From assembly GCF_024699925.1 (NCBI RefSeq), contig NZ_JAJOMX010000001.1:5251804-5315803 (forward strand): DNA of 64,000 bases, read 5' to 3'. This document shows positions 33,900-43,859 of the stretch, piece after piece (positions within the stretch are counted from its first letter, which is position 1; every line of letters starts with the position of its first letter). Source of the stretch: Mesorhizobium sp. J428 (lineage in GTDB: Bacteria > Pseudomonadota > Alphaproteobacteria > Rhizobiales > Rhizobiaceae). The notes beneath the pieces are model-generated. The model did not search any database, had not been told where the DNA came from, and saw nothing but the letters and a program-made list of their open reading frames with translations. Position numbers and translations under genes: made by a program.

Positions 33900-35168
33900 A
33901 TGAGCCGATACAAGGATCATCTCGGCCGTCCGCTCATCGCCGTTACCGGCATGGGCGTGGTCACGTCGCTTGGAGCAGGCAAGACGGAGAACTGGTCGAA
34001 GCTAACCGCGGGCGCGTCGGGAATCCATGCGATCACGCGATTTCCGGTCGATCATCTGAAGACCACGATCGCCGGCACGGTGGATTTCCTGCCCGGCAGC
34101 GACAAGGGCATGTACGCACTCACCTATGAGCTGGCGGCGACCGCCGGCCAGGAGGCGATCGCAGAGGCCGGCATCGGCTCCGACTTCGGCGGTCCGCTGT
34201 TTCTCGCCTCACCGCCGGTAGAACTCGTCTGGGCTGACCGGCTCGCAATGTACCGGAGCGTGAGCGAAGGCAGCGGCTACCAGCGCCTGCTCGAGGCCGC
34301 GCGGGCCGGCAACGGTGCCTCGATCTTCGACGAGGCGCTGTTCGGCACCGTCGCCGATCGCCTTGCCGTCCTGTTTGGTACGCGCGGGCTGCCCATCACC
34401 ACCTCGACCGCCTGCGCGTCGGGCGCGACCGCGATCCAGCTCGGTGTCGAGGCGATCCGGCGCGGCGAGTGCGACCGGGCGTTGGCGATCGGCGCCGACG
34501 GCTCCGCAAGCGCGGAATCGATGGTCCGCTTCTCGCTCCTGTCGGCCCTATCGATGCAGAATGAGACGCCGGAGCGCGCCTCCAAGCCCTTCTCGCGCGA
34601 TCGCGATGGCTTCGTGCTCGCCGAAGGCGGCGCGGCCCTAGTGCTTGAGTCGCTGGAGAGCGCCGTCGCGCGGGGCGCAACCGTGCTGGGCATCATGCGT
34701 GGATGCGGCGAGAAAGCGGACGACTTCCACCGTACGCGCTCGAAGCCCGACGGCTCGCCGGCCATCGCCGCGGTGAAGCTCGCCCTCGGCGACGCCGGCG
34801 TTTCCGAGGACGAGATCGGCTATGTGAACGCGCACGGCACATCGACGCCGGAAAACGACAAGATGGAGCACCTGTCGCTGTCGACCGTGCTCGGACCGCG
34901 GATCAGGTCGGTGCCCGTATCGTCCAACAAGTCGATGATCGGCCACACCCTCTCCGCCGCAGGCGCGATCGAGGCGGTGTTTTCGCTCATGACCATGCGC
35001 GAAGGCGTGCTTCCGCCGACGATCAATTACGACCATCCCGATCCGGCGATCGATCTCGACGTCGTGCCGAACGTCAAGCGCGAGGCTGATGTCTCGACGG
35101 TGCTGTCGAACTCGTTCGGTTTCGGCGGCCAGAACGCTTGCCTTGTCATGTCGCGCGAACCCGTCTAA
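33900..35168 (+). CDS. fabF1XL: beta-ketoacyl-ACP synthase II, FabF1XL
   Basis: 422 residues with an intact Cys-His-His triad: TTSTACASGATAIQLG, YVNAHGTSTPENDK and NKSMIGHTLSAAGAIEAVF. The N-terminus is RPLIAVTGMGVVTSLGAGKT. In the VLCFA pathway it extends the acyl chain on AcpXL. The short distance to FabF2XL and the missing Cys in that protein suggest a ketosynthase/chain-length-factor dimer. GAGG lies just before the ATG at 33900. Confidence 0.93.
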   Translation: MSRYKDHLGRPLIAVTGMGVVTSLGAGKTENWSKLTAGASGIHAITRFPVDHLKTTIAGTVDFLPGSDKGMYALTYELAATAGQEAIAEAGIGSDFGGPLFLASPPVELVWADRLAMYRSVSEGSGYQRLLEAARAGNGASIFDEALFGTVADRLAVLFGTRGLPITTSTACASGATAIQLGVEAIRRGECDRALAIGADGSASAESMVRFSLLSALSMQNETPERASKPFSRDRDGFVLAEGGAALVLESLESAVARGATVLGIMRGCGEKADDFHRTRSKPDGSPAIAAVKLALGDAGVSEDEIGYVNAHGTSTPENDKMEHLSLSTVLGPRIRSVPVSSNKSMIGHTLSAAGAIEAVFSLMTMREGVLPPTINYDHPDPAIDLDVVPNVKREADVSTVLSNSFGFGGQNACLVMSREPV

Positions 35169-35214
35169 GCGGCGCGGTCAAGTCCCGAACCGCCGCAGGA
35201 AACCGCACGAAGAC

Positions 35215-36243
35215 ATGCGCGCATTGCAGCTCGTCGCCGACCGCCGCATCGAGGCCGTCCACATCGCCTCGCCCTCGCCGCCCGCTCCCGGCGAGGCGAC
35301 CGTCGCGATCAAGGCCGTCGCGCTCAACCATATCGACGTCTGGGGCTGGCGCGGCATGGCCTTCGCCAAGCGCAAGATGCCGCTGGTGGTCGGGGCCGAG
35401 GCGTGCGGCATTGTCGAGGCGATCGGCGAAAGCGTGACGGGCCTGGTGCCCGGCCAACTCGTCGCGATCTACGGCGCACGCACCTGCGGCCATTGCAAGG
35501 CGTGCCGCGAGAAGCGCGACAATCTTTGCGAGAACGTCGAAGGCGTGCACGGCTTCCACCTCGACGGCTTCGCACAGGAGCGCATGAACATCGCCGCGCG
35601 CCAGCTCATTCCGGCGCCTGCGGGCGTCGACGCGACAGCCGCCGCCGTGACGCCGATCACCTTCGGCACGGTCGAGCACATGTTGTTCGACAACGCGAAG
35701 CTGGAAGCCGGCGAAACCGTGCTCGTGCATGCCGGCGGTTCGGGCATCGGCACGGCCGCGATCCAGCTCGCCAAACTGGCCGGTGCAACCGTCATCACGA
35801 CGGTCGGCTCCGATGCCAAGATGGAAAAGGCCAAGGCGCTCGGCGCCGACCACGTCATCAATTACCGCAAGGACAGGTTCGAGGGCGTCGTGCGCAAGCT
35901 GACCGGCAAGAAAGGCGTCGACGTCGTCTTCGAACATGTCGGCGCCGACACCTGGGCCGGCTCGATGCTGTCGATGAAGAAGGGGGGGCGGCTCGTCACC
36001 TGCGGCTCGACTTCAGGCGTATCGACCACGATCAACCTGATGCAGCTCTTCCAGCAGCAGTTGCGCCTCATCGGCTCGTTCGGCTGCCGCATTGAGAACA
36101 TGGCGACCGTCATGGCGAAGCTCGCCACCGGCAAGGTGCATCCCGTCATCGATTCCGAGGTGGATTTCGATCATCTCGGCGACGCGCTGGCGCGCATGGA
36201 GAGCCGCGACGTCTTCGGCAAGATCCTGCTGCGGATCGCCTGA
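35215..36243 (+). CDS. adh2XL: zinc-binding alcohol dehydrogenase-like reductase of the VLCFA cluster
   Basis: 342 residues. An MDR fold with catalytic-zinc region HIDVWGWRGMAFAKRKMPLVVGAEACGIV, four structural-zinc Cys in CGHCKACREKRDNLC, and the NAD(P) loop HAGGSGIGTAAIQLAKLAG. Gene order places it as the adh2XL/enoyl-reductase-like member of the acpXL operon. In S. meliloti and R. leguminosarum clusters this gene sits between fabF1XL and lpxXL, exactly as here. Its exact reaction in chain elongation is not settled. Confidence 0.9.
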   Translation: MRALQLVADRRIEAVHIASPSPPAPGEATVAIKAVALNHIDVWGWRGMAFAKRKMPLVVGAEACGIVEAIGESVTGLVPGQLVAIYGARTCGHCKACREKRDNLCENVEGVHGFHLDGFAQERMNIAARQLIPAPAGVDATAAAVTPITFGTVEHMLFDNAKLEAGETVLVHAGGSGIGTAAIQLAKLAGATVITTVGSDAKMEKAKALGADHVINYRKDRFEGVVRKLTGKKGVDVVFEHVGADTWAGSMLSMKKGGRLVTCGSTSGVSTTINLMQLFQQQLRLIGSFGCRIENMATVMAKLATGKVHPVIDSEVDFDHLGDALARMESRDVFGKILLRIA

Positions 36244-36247
36244 GCCC

Positions 36248-37180
36248 ATGAAGCTCTCCGCCCTGCCCGGCCGCATTGCCCGCTCGATCGCCTTCCGGAC
36301 GCGCCGCGCCAATCACTGGATCGTCGCCAAGATCGTGTTCACGACCTTCGCGCTGCTGCAGAAACTGCCGGCCGACAGGGCGCTCAACGTGTCAGACCGC
36401 CTCGCGCGCCGCGTTGGGCCATGGACCAGTCGCCACCGCATCGCGATGGACAATCTGCGCAAGGCTTATCCCGAAAAGAGCGAGGCCGAGTGCCAGGAGA
36501 TCGCGCTCGACATGTGGGGCCACATGGCCCGGCTCGGGGTCGAATACGTCTTCCTCGACAAGCTCTACGATTTCGACGCGGAAAAGCAGACGCCCGGCCG
36601 CGTCGAATTCAAGGGCGGCGAGATCTTCACGGAAATGCGCAAGCGCCGCAGACCGCGCATCTTCTTCACGGCGCACACCGGTAACTTCGAGATGTTCCCG
36701 ATCGCGGCCTCGTCGCTGGGCATGACGGTCGCGTCGCTCTTCCGTGCTCCCAACAATCCGTTCATCGCCCAGGAGATTAGCCAGAGGCGCAAGATCTCCG
36801 GCAACCGCATGGTTCGTTCGAAGGCGGGCGCCGCCTATGTGCTGGCGCGCATTCTCCACAACAAGGGCAATGTCGGCGCACTCGTCGACCAGAAGTTCAG
36901 CAAGGGCATCCCGACCACCTTCTTCGGCCGCCGCTGCGAGACAAGCCCGCTCGTGCCGCGGCTCGCACGGCAATACGATGCAGAGATTTACCCGGTCCGC
37001 TGCGTGCGCCTGCCGGACAACCGCTACCGTCTCGAACTGTTCGACAAGATCGAGCCACCGCGCGATGCCCGCGGCCAGATCGACGCCGATGCCCTTTGCC
37101 AGATGATCAACGACATCGTCGAAGGCTGGGTGCGGGAATATCCGGGGCAGTGGATGTGGTTCCATCGCCGGTGGGGCTGA
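36248..37180 (+). CDS. lpxXL: lipid A acyltransferase LpxXL
   Basis: 310 residues, HtrB/MsbB (LpxL) family. The catalytic H-x4-E is in FFTAHTGNFEMFPIA; other family blocks are RHRIAMDNLRKAYPEKSEAE, NVGALVDQKFSKGIPTTFFGR and GQWMWFHRRWG at the end. It transfers the very-long acyl chain from AcpXL to lipid A at the inner membrane. The ATG is five bases after the adh2XL stop, and it closes the operon. Confidence 0.95.
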   Translation: MKLSALPGRIARSIAFRTRRANHWIVAKIVFTTFALLQKLPADRALNVSDRLARRVGPWTSRHRIAMDNLRKAYPEKSEAECQEIALDMWGHMARLGVEYVFLDKLYDFDAEKQTPGRVEFKGGEIFTEMRKRRRPRIFFTAHTGNFEMFPIAASSLGMTVASLFRAPNNPFIAQEISQRRKISGNRMVRSKAGAAYVLARILHNKGNVGALVDQKFSKGIPTTFFGRRCETSPLVPRLARQYDAEIYPVRCVRLPDNRYRLELFDKIEPPRDARGQIDADALCQMINDIVEGWVREYPGQWMWFHRRWG

Positions 37181-37202
37181 CCGGCTTGCCTTCGTCGTCT
37201 GA

Positions 37203-38126
37203 TCAGCTTCCGTAGTAGTTCATCACGGCGTGCCGCGCCTCCGCGAAGAACAGCCAGCGCTCGGCCAGCGTGCCCGCGAAGAAGGCCAGCGCCGCAAGGG
37301 CCGAGAGGACCGTGGCAACCGCGGGTGAGGTGCCTGCGGTCGCCGCGAGCAACAGAAGCAGCGCCGGCAGCGCACCGCCGACGATCAGCGCGATACGTCG
37401 AAGCTTGGCCGCATGCTTGCGCGCCACGCGGAAGCCCATCTCGTTGGTCAGGTAGTTGCCGTTCATGTGCGGACGTTCGAGCAGACGCACCCTGCCGATC
37501 GGGCCGAGGCCTGTCGCCGTCTCCGGCGTGGACAGCGGGCCGAGCTCGCCCAAGCGGGCCCACCAGCGCAGCTTTACGATCCAGGCTCCGACCAGCGCAG
37601 CGACAGCGAGGAGAGGCAGCCAGACCGCCTCGCTCCCCCCGAGTGTGGAGAACAAGCTCACCAGCGTGAGCCCGCCGGCCAGCGCAAAGACAAGATAGAA
37701 TACAGGCGTCCACCCCGTGTTCCAGGCCTGGACGGAACGCAGCGAGGCATAGATCATCGCCGTGCAATAGACGGTGACGCCGCAAAGCAGCGCGCCGAGA
37801 ATGCCTGGCAGAGGCAAGTAGCGCCCGCTCCAGAGCGAGGTGATCGCATTGACGGCGAGCGGGATAAAGGTCAGCACCGCCATCACCCCCTCGCGCGACA
37901 GCCAGCTCGACCGCCATTGCGAGAAGGCGCGCCAGGCACGCTGCGGATTGCCGAGATGGAGCGTCGACGAGGACAGCCCACCCGCGATCAGCAGAAGCGC
38001 CACGACATGCGCAGCCTTCGTCGCGGTCGCCGACGGATCGAGCAACCCGAGACCGAGCATGGCCGCGAGTCCATAGCCCAGGCCTGACAATGTGGTGAAG
38101 AGGATGATCGACGGCGCGGGATGCAT
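37203..38126 (-). CDS. soeC: SoeC/DmsC-like membrane anchor subunit
   Basis: 307 residues with eight membrane segments and the DmsC/NrfD-type pattern (SSTLHLGNPQRAWRAFSQWRSSWLSREGVMAVL; TAMIYASLRSVQAWNTGWTPVFYL; NEMGFRVARKHA). It would anchor the Fe-S subunit and pass electrons to or from quinone. It begins two bases after the soeB stop and ends the three-gene operon. Confidence 0.88.
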   Translation of the reverse strand: MHPAPSIILFTTLSGLGYGLAAMLGLGLLDPSATATKAAHVVALLLIAGGLSSSTLHLGNPQRAWRAFSQWRSSWLSREGVMAVLTFIPLAVNAITSLWSGRYLPLPGILGALLCGVTVYCTAMIYASLRSVQAWNTGWTPVFYLVFALAGGLTLVSLFSTLGGSEAVWLPLLAVAALVGAWIVKLRWWARLGELGPLSTPETATGLGPIGRVRLLERPHMNGNYLTNEMGFRVARKHAAKLRRIALIVGGALPALLLLLAATAGTSPAVATVLSALAALAFFAGTLAERWLFFAEARHAVMNYYGS

Positions 38127-38128
38127 GT

Positions 38129-38887
38129 TCAGATGCGGTCCAGCATGCCGTCGAGCCAGGCGAAGAAGCCCTTAGCGCCATCCGAGTTCTCGGCGAGCGG
38201 GATCGTGCTTGCGAGCGATTTTCGCGGTCTCGGAGGCAAATATTTGTTCACCGGTCGCGTGCCCTGCTCCGGCATCAGGTCGATGCCGCCGCGCTCTAAG
38301 ACCATGATCGAGACATTGGACTGCGGATCGGCGAAATCGCCGTAATGCCGGGCGTTTGCGGGACAGGTCCGCACGCAGGACGGCACACGGTCGATCTCCT
38401 GCAGCGTCTCGTTGTAGATGCGGTCGACGCACAGCGTGCATTTCTTCATCACGCCAGCGGCGAGATCCATCTCGCGCGCGCCGTATGGGCAGGCCCAGGC
38501 GCAGAGGCCGCAGCCGATGCACTTGTCCTCGTCGACCAGCACGATCCCGTCGGCAGAGCGCTTGTAGGAGGCGCCCGTCGGGCAGACCGTGACACAGGGT
38601 GCGTCCTCGCAATGCAGGCAGCTCTTCGGAAAATGGACGATGCGCGCGTCACCCGCCTCACCGACGATCTCGCCGCCCTCCGGCACGACCTCGAAGGTGT
38701 GGATTCGGTTGAGAAACGTGCCGGAGACCGCGGATCCATAGGGCTCCTGGTCCGAGAGCGCAGCGCCGTAGCCGCCCGTGTTCCATTCCTTGCAGGAGAT
38801 CACGCAGGCGTGGCAGCCCACGCACACGTCGAGATCAATGACGAGCCCGAGCTTCTTCGGCGGCGGCAGTGAGGGGAGCGAGGTCAT
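38129..38887 (-). CDS. soeB: four-cluster ferredoxin-like Fe-S subunit (SoeB/DmsB-like)
   Basis: 252 residues with four Cys clusters: DVCVGCHACVISCKEW; SCLHCEDAPCVTVCPTGA; KCIGCGLCAWACPYGA; and KKCTLC...PSCVRTCPANARHYGD. It wires the molybdenum subunit to the membrane anchor. The ATG overlaps the SoeA stop by four bases, showing translational coupling. AGGAG lies eight bases upstream, which rules out the slightly longer GTG start. Confidence 0.92.
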   Translation of the reverse strand: MTSLPSLPPPKKLGLVIDLDVCVGCHACVISCKEWNTGGYGAALSDQEPYGSAVSGTFLNRIHTFEVVPEGGEIVGEAGDARIVHFPKSCLHCEDAPCVTVCPTGASYKRSADGIVLVDEDKCIGCGLCAWACPYGAREMDLAAGVMKKCTLCVDRIYNETLQEIDRVPSCVRTCPANARHYGDFADPQSNVSIMVLERGGIDLMPEQGTRPVNKYLPPRPRKSLASTIPLAENSDGAKGFFAWLDGMLDRI

Positions 38888-41734
38888 CGATCCCACTCCT
38901 GTCCGTAGCGCAGTTCGGATGGGCTATCGTTGGCCGCACCCGCCCGTCCGACGGAGGCGAAGGCCGGCCTCGACACCTGATCCGGCTCCGCCTTCTCGAT
39001 CCTGACCCTGAGGTCGTACCACGCTGCCTGGCCGGTCACCGGATCGGAATTCGACCAGCGCATGCCGTCGCCCTTGGGCGGCAGAAGCTCGTGGATCAGG
39101 TGGTTGAGCAGGAAGCCGCGATTGCTTTCGGGCGCATCCTTCGCGAGCCCCCACGTGCCCTTGCGCTTGCCGATCGCGTTCCAGGTCCACATCGTGTGGC
39201 GGTTGACCGCGTCCGAACGCGCGATCTCCACCTTGATCCGTCCATGATGCGAGATGACCCACGCCCAGTCGCCCGTGGCGAGCCCGACCTCGTCGCAGAT
39301 CGCGCCCGGAACGTACATGACGTTGCGCGTATGGATCTGGCGCAGCCAGGCATTCATTGATCCCCACGAATGATACATCGACATCGGCCGCTGCGTGACC
39401 GCGTGGTAGGGATAGGCCTCGCGATCGACGCCCGCCTCTTCCAGCGGCCGGTACCAGGCGGGCAGCGGATCGAACGCCATCTCCAGCCGCTCGCGGTGCG
39501 TTTCTGGTGCCAATGGCTCCCTCAGACCCTGCGCCGAGAGACGGAATTTCTGGCAGATTTCGCTGTAGAGCTGGAACGTGACGGGCTGCGGCGTGTCGAA
39601 GAAGCCCATCTTCACCGCGAAGTCCTGGTAGGCGCGGTTGGCGTGCTTGTAGAACTGCGCCTCAAGCGGAATATGTGCCGAGAAGTATGCGCCGTTCTCG
39701 ATGTAGCGCTTCAACTGGTCAGGGTTCGAGGCCCCTCGCCCCACTCGGTCGCCGCCTGCCCCGCGAAATCCGGCCAGCGGTCCGATGCCCGGGCGGCGCT
39801 CGTGCCGGACGATGTAGTCGGCGAAATCCTTGTAGAGCGGCACGCCGCGATGGTCGACAAATCCCGGCAGCTTCAGCCGGCCGGCAAGGTCGATCAGCGC
39901 CGACTGGAAGCCGCGCACGTCCCGATCCGGCTCCACCACCGGCCAGCGGATCGCGTCGTTGACCGCGTCGGGCTCCGAGATCGGCCGGTCGAGCAGCGAA
40001 ATACAGTCGTGCCGTTCGAGGTAGGTTGTGTCCGGCAGGACGAGGTCGGCATAGGCGACCATCTCCGACGCATAGGCATCGCTATAGATGATCTTCGGGA
40101 TGACGTATTCGCCCGTCGTCTCGTCCCTGTCCTCCAGCATCTTGATGACGCCGGCGGTGTTCATGGACGAGTTCCAGGCCATGTTGGCCATGTAGAGGAA
40201 CAACAGATCGATCTTGTACGGGTCGCCGGCATGCGCATTGGCGATCACCATATGCATCAGCCCGTGCGCGGAGATCGGCGCGTCCCAGGAGAACGCCTTG
40301 TCGATGCGGGTCGGGCCGCCGTCCGGGCCGATAAGCAGGTCTTCGGGTCCGCGCGGAAAACCGAGATGTGGGCCGGACAGTGGCTTGTTGGAGCCGAAAT
40401 GCTCAGCCCTTCCGTGCGGCGTCGGATGCGCCTCGATCGGCTTCGGATAAGGAGGCTCGAAGCGGAAGGCGCCGGGACAGTCGACTGCACCGATCAATGC
40501 CTGCAGCACATGGATCGCGCGCGCCGTCTGGAAGCCGTTCGAATGCGCCGAGATCCCACGCATGGCATGGAAGGACACAGGCCGCCCGACGAAGGACGGG
40601 TGCCGCTCGCCGTTCATGTCAGTCCAGGGCTGTGCAATCTCGATCGCCTCCTCGAAGGCGACACGTGCGATCTCCGAGGCCAGGCCCCTGATCACCTCGG
40701 CCGACACACCTGTCTCGCCCGCAACATTCTCGGGCGCGTAGCGCCGATCGAGATAACGTTCGGCGAGCAGTTGGAACGACGGCACCGTAACCCGGCCATC
40801 TTCCAGCTCGAAACGCCCCGACATGGCCGCCCGCGCGCCTTTCGTGCCGGCGGCGACCGCTCGCTCGGTCACGGTCTCCCAGACCAGCGGTTTGCCCTCG
40901 CCGTCGCGCGCGAAAAGCCCGTGTTCCGCGGTTCCCGGCGCATCGACCACCAGCCATGGCGCGTTGGTGTAGCGCACGAGGAAATCGACATCGATCCTGC
41001 GCGCCTTCAGCAGCTCGTGGATGACCGACATGACCAGGAGACCGTCAGTGCCGGGCCGAATGCCGATCCAGCTGTCCGCCACTGACGAATAGCCGGTGCG
41101 CACCGGGTTTACCGAGACGAAGCGCGCGCCGCGCGACTTGAGCTTCGACAGGCCGATCTTGATCGGATTGGAATCATGATCCTCCGCTACGCCGAACATG
41201 ACGAAAAGCTTGGGACGCTCCCAGTCGGGCGAGCCGAACTCCCAGAACCCGCCGCCCAGCGTCATGATGCCGGCGGCCGCCATGTTGACCGAGCAGAAGC
41301 CGCCATGCGCGGCGTAGTTGGGCATGCCCGAACTGCTGCGCGAAGAAACCGGTCAGCGACTGCGACTGGTCGCGGCCGGTGAAGAAGGCAAATTTCTTCG
41401 GGTCGCGCGCCCTCACCTCGCCCATCCAGTCGACGGCAAGCGACAGCGCCTCTTCCCACGAGATCGGCTTGAACTCGCCCGAGCCGCGCGGTCCGGTCCT
41501 GAGCAGCGGCGAGGAGAGCCGCGCCGGGGCATAATGCTGCATGATCCCGGCCGAACCCTTGGCGCAGAGAACGCCCTTGTTCACCGGGTGGTCGCGATTG
41601 CCTTCGATATAGCGCACCTTGCCGTCCTTGATGTGGACGTCGATGCCGCATCGGCAGGCGCACATGTAGCAGGTCGTCTTGCGCACCTCGTCGGAGACGG
41701 GCTTGGAGAGCGCAAGGCGTGGTTCAGGACTCAT
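38884..41734 (-). pseudogene. soeA: SoeA-like molybdopterin oxidoreductase (sulfite dehydrogenase large subunit), one frameshift
   Basis: Full length would be about 950 residues. The N-terminal 4Fe-4S site is CYMCACRCGIDVHI...GVLCAKGSAG; there is no Tat signal before it, as in cytoplasm-facing SoeA and unlike DmsA. The frame breaks after SLTGFFAQQFG, near 41325; the next frame continues at once with PNYAAHGGFCSVNMAAAGIM and runs cleanly to the end through the molybdopterin-binding C-terminal domain (NRHTMWTWNAIGKRKGTWGL). One extra base explains it. The rest of the operon is intact, so an error in the sequence is plausible. Confidence 0.8.
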
Positions 41735-41826
41735 CAGGCATTGCTCCCACGGCCGACTCTTATAGTCGAGCCGCGGTCGCGGCAAAGCCGTTGGGACGGC
41801 AAATCGTCACGTTCGGGGCGAATAAC

Positions 41827-42264
41827 CTATTTCGTGACGATGATGCGGGTGTTGCCGGGCCCGATCTCACGAACGAGCGAGTAAAAGGTCTCCGCATTCG
41901 TGGTGGCAAGCCTGACGCAGCCGTGCGAGGCCGGCGTGCCCAGCCGGCTTTCGGCTGTCGTGCCATGCACGGCGTAGCCGCCGTGATAGAAGACCGCGAA
42001 GGGCATCGGCGCCATGTCGTATTTGCGAGAATGCCACATGCGATGCATGCGGTAGGGCCGCCACTGGCCGGCCGGCGTCACATAGCCGCCGCGCGCAGTC
42101 GACACCTTCCAGGTGTAGATCACCTTGCCGTGCTTGCGGACCGTCATGGTCTGCGTCGCGACGTCGACATTGGCAACCAGCGTCGCCGCCTGGGCGACTG
42201 CCGGAAGGCCGATCGTCACCGCCGCTGCAAGGCAAGCGCCGAGTATGGTCGTTCTCATCATCAT
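41827..42264 (-). CDS. L,D-transpeptidase (YkuD/ErfK), secreted
   Basis: 145 residues with a signal peptide (TTILGACLAAAVTIGLPAVAQAA). The YkuD catalytic motif is HGTTAESRLGTPASHGCVRL, with the His and the nucleophilic Cys of SHGCVR. It forms or exchanges 3-3 peptidoglycan crosslinks, or attaches proteins, in the periplasm. GGGGGATTTC precedes the ATG cluster (MMMR) at 42258-42264. A paralogue lies at 43860. Confidence 0.92.
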   Translation of the reverse strand: MMMRTTILGACLAAAVTIGLPAVAQAATLVANVDVATQTMTVRKHGKVIYTWKVSTARGGYVTPAGQWRPYRMHRMWHSRKYDMAPMPFAVFYHGGYAVHGTTAESRLGTPASHGCVRLATTNAETFYSLVREIGPGNTRIIVTK

Positions 42265-42448
42265 GAAATCCCCCATCCGAATGCCCGCTCGCGAATTTTT
42301 AGTCGTCCATGGCTGAAGAGTGTATGAACAAGCGCACACAAACAGGTGAACGCCGGCGGGCTTTCGGCTGCTCTGGTCCAATCGCATTTCGCGCCTGAAA
42401 CGAAACGCACCGCTTGCGCGGCGTTCGCCATCCCGCTCAAATTGCGCC

Positions 42449-43729
42449 ATGAACGAAAAGACCTTCGACACCATCGATTCCCGCGCCGACGAGCTGGCGG
42501 CGCTGACGGCCGACCTGATCCGCTTCCCCACGATCAACCCACCCGGCGAGGCTTACACGCCCTGCGCCGAATATATCGGCGAACGCCTGCGCAAGCGCGG
42601 CTTCACGGTCGAATATATCCGCGGGATCGGCACGCCCGGCGACAACGACCGCTACCCGCGCACCAACGTCATCGCGCGTTTCGACGGACGCACCCCCGGC
42701 AAGACCGTGCATTTCAACTCGCACATCGATGTGGTGGAGGCAGGCGAAGGCTGGACGCTCGACCCGTTTGGCGGCGTGATCAAGGACGGCCGTGTCTATG
42801 GCCGCGGCGCCTGCGACATGAAGGGTGGGCTCGCCGCCTCGATCATCGCTGCCGAGGCCTATATCGACATGAACCCGGACTTCGCCGGCGCGATCGAGAT
42901 CTCAGGATCGGTGGACGAAGAATCCGGTGGCTTCGGCGGCGTCGCCTATCTCGCCGAGAAGGGATACTTCTCCCCTCCCCGCGTGCACCACGTCATCATC
43001 CCGGAGCCGCTGAACAAGGATCGCATCTGCCTCGGACATCGCGGCGTGTGGTGGGCGGAGATCGAGACCAAGGGCCAGATCGCGCACGGCTCGATGCCGT
43101 TCCTCGGCGACAGCGCGGTGCGCCATATGGGGGCGGTGCTCGGCGCGTTCGAGGACGAGCTCTTCCCCGCGCTCGACCGCAAGCGGACGCGCATGCCGGT
43201 GGTGCCAGAGGGGGCGCGCCGCTCCACCATGAACATCAATTCAATCCATGGCGGCCAGACCGACGACTATTTCCCGGGCCTGCCGTCGCCCAACGTTCCC
43301 GATTCCTGCAAGATCGTCATCGACCGCCGCTTCCTGCTGGAAGAGAGCCTCGAGGAGGTGAAGACCGAGGTGACGTCGATCCTCGACCGCCTGAAATGGG
43401 AACGCCCGAAATTCGACTACCGCATGCGCGACCTGATGATCGTGCATCCGGGGATGACCGAGGAAGACGCGCCCGTGCCGCGGGCGATCGCCAGTGGCAT
43501 CCGCCGTGTCTTTGGCCGCGACCCGCAATACGTCATCTCGCCCGGCACCTATGACCAGAAGCACATCGCCCGGATAGGCAAGCTGCACGACTGCGTCGCC
43601 TACGGCCCCGGCATCCTCGACCTCGCCCACCGTCCGGACGAATGGGTCGGCATCGACGACATGGTCGAAAGCGCAAAGGTTATGGCGCACGGACTGGATA
43701 TGCTGCTGCATGGCGAGACAGGTGCCTAG
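42449..43729 (+). CDS. M20 family metallopeptidase (ArgE/DapE-like deacylase)
   Basis: 426 residues. Zinc-site motifs: HFNSHIDVVEAGEGW, GRGACDMKGGLAASI, SGSVDEESGGFGG, then the lid domain with AHGSMPFLGDSAVRHMG, and the last His in GTYDQKHIARIGK. The family removes acyl groups or cleaves small peptides (acetylornithine, succinyl-diaminopimelate, peptide amides). It lies between two L,D-transpeptidase genes, upstream of a peptide ABC importer, which hints at work on wall- or diet-derived peptides. Confidence 0.88.
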   Translation: MNEKTFDTIDSRADELAALTADLIRFPTINPPGEAYTPCAEYIGERLRKRGFTVEYIRGIGTPGDNDRYPRTNVIARFDGRTPGKTVHFNSHIDVVEAGEGWTLDPFGGVIKDGRVYGRGACDMKGGLAASIIAAEAYIDMNPDFAGAIEISGSVDEESGGFGGVAYLAEKGYFSPPRVHHVIIPEPLNKDRICLGHRGVWWAEIETKGQIAHGSMPFLGDSAVRHMGAVLGAFEDELFPALDRKRTRMPVVPEGARRSTMNINSIHGGQTDDYFPGLPSPNVPDSCKIVIDRRFLLEESLEEVKTEVTSILDRLKWERPKFDYRMRDLMIVHPGMTEEDAPVPRAIASGIRRVFGRDPQYVISPGTYDQKHIARIGKLHDCVAYGPGILDLAHRPDEWVGIDDMVESAKVMAHGLDMLLHGETGA

Positions 43730-43859
43730 GTTCCGCGAAGCGAGACCAAGTCCTTCCCCATAAACCATGAAATGAAATCTTCGTGCTTTTGCGCGGGGAT
43801 CGGTTGCGCCCGATTATTGCCGCAACTAGTTTGCCTCGGGGCGCAACAGGGGGTCTGAT

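Noticed and set aside
39370..41085. Long plus-strand open frame across the SoeA gene
   Set aside because: Shadow of soeA; composition and lack of motifs show it is not coding.
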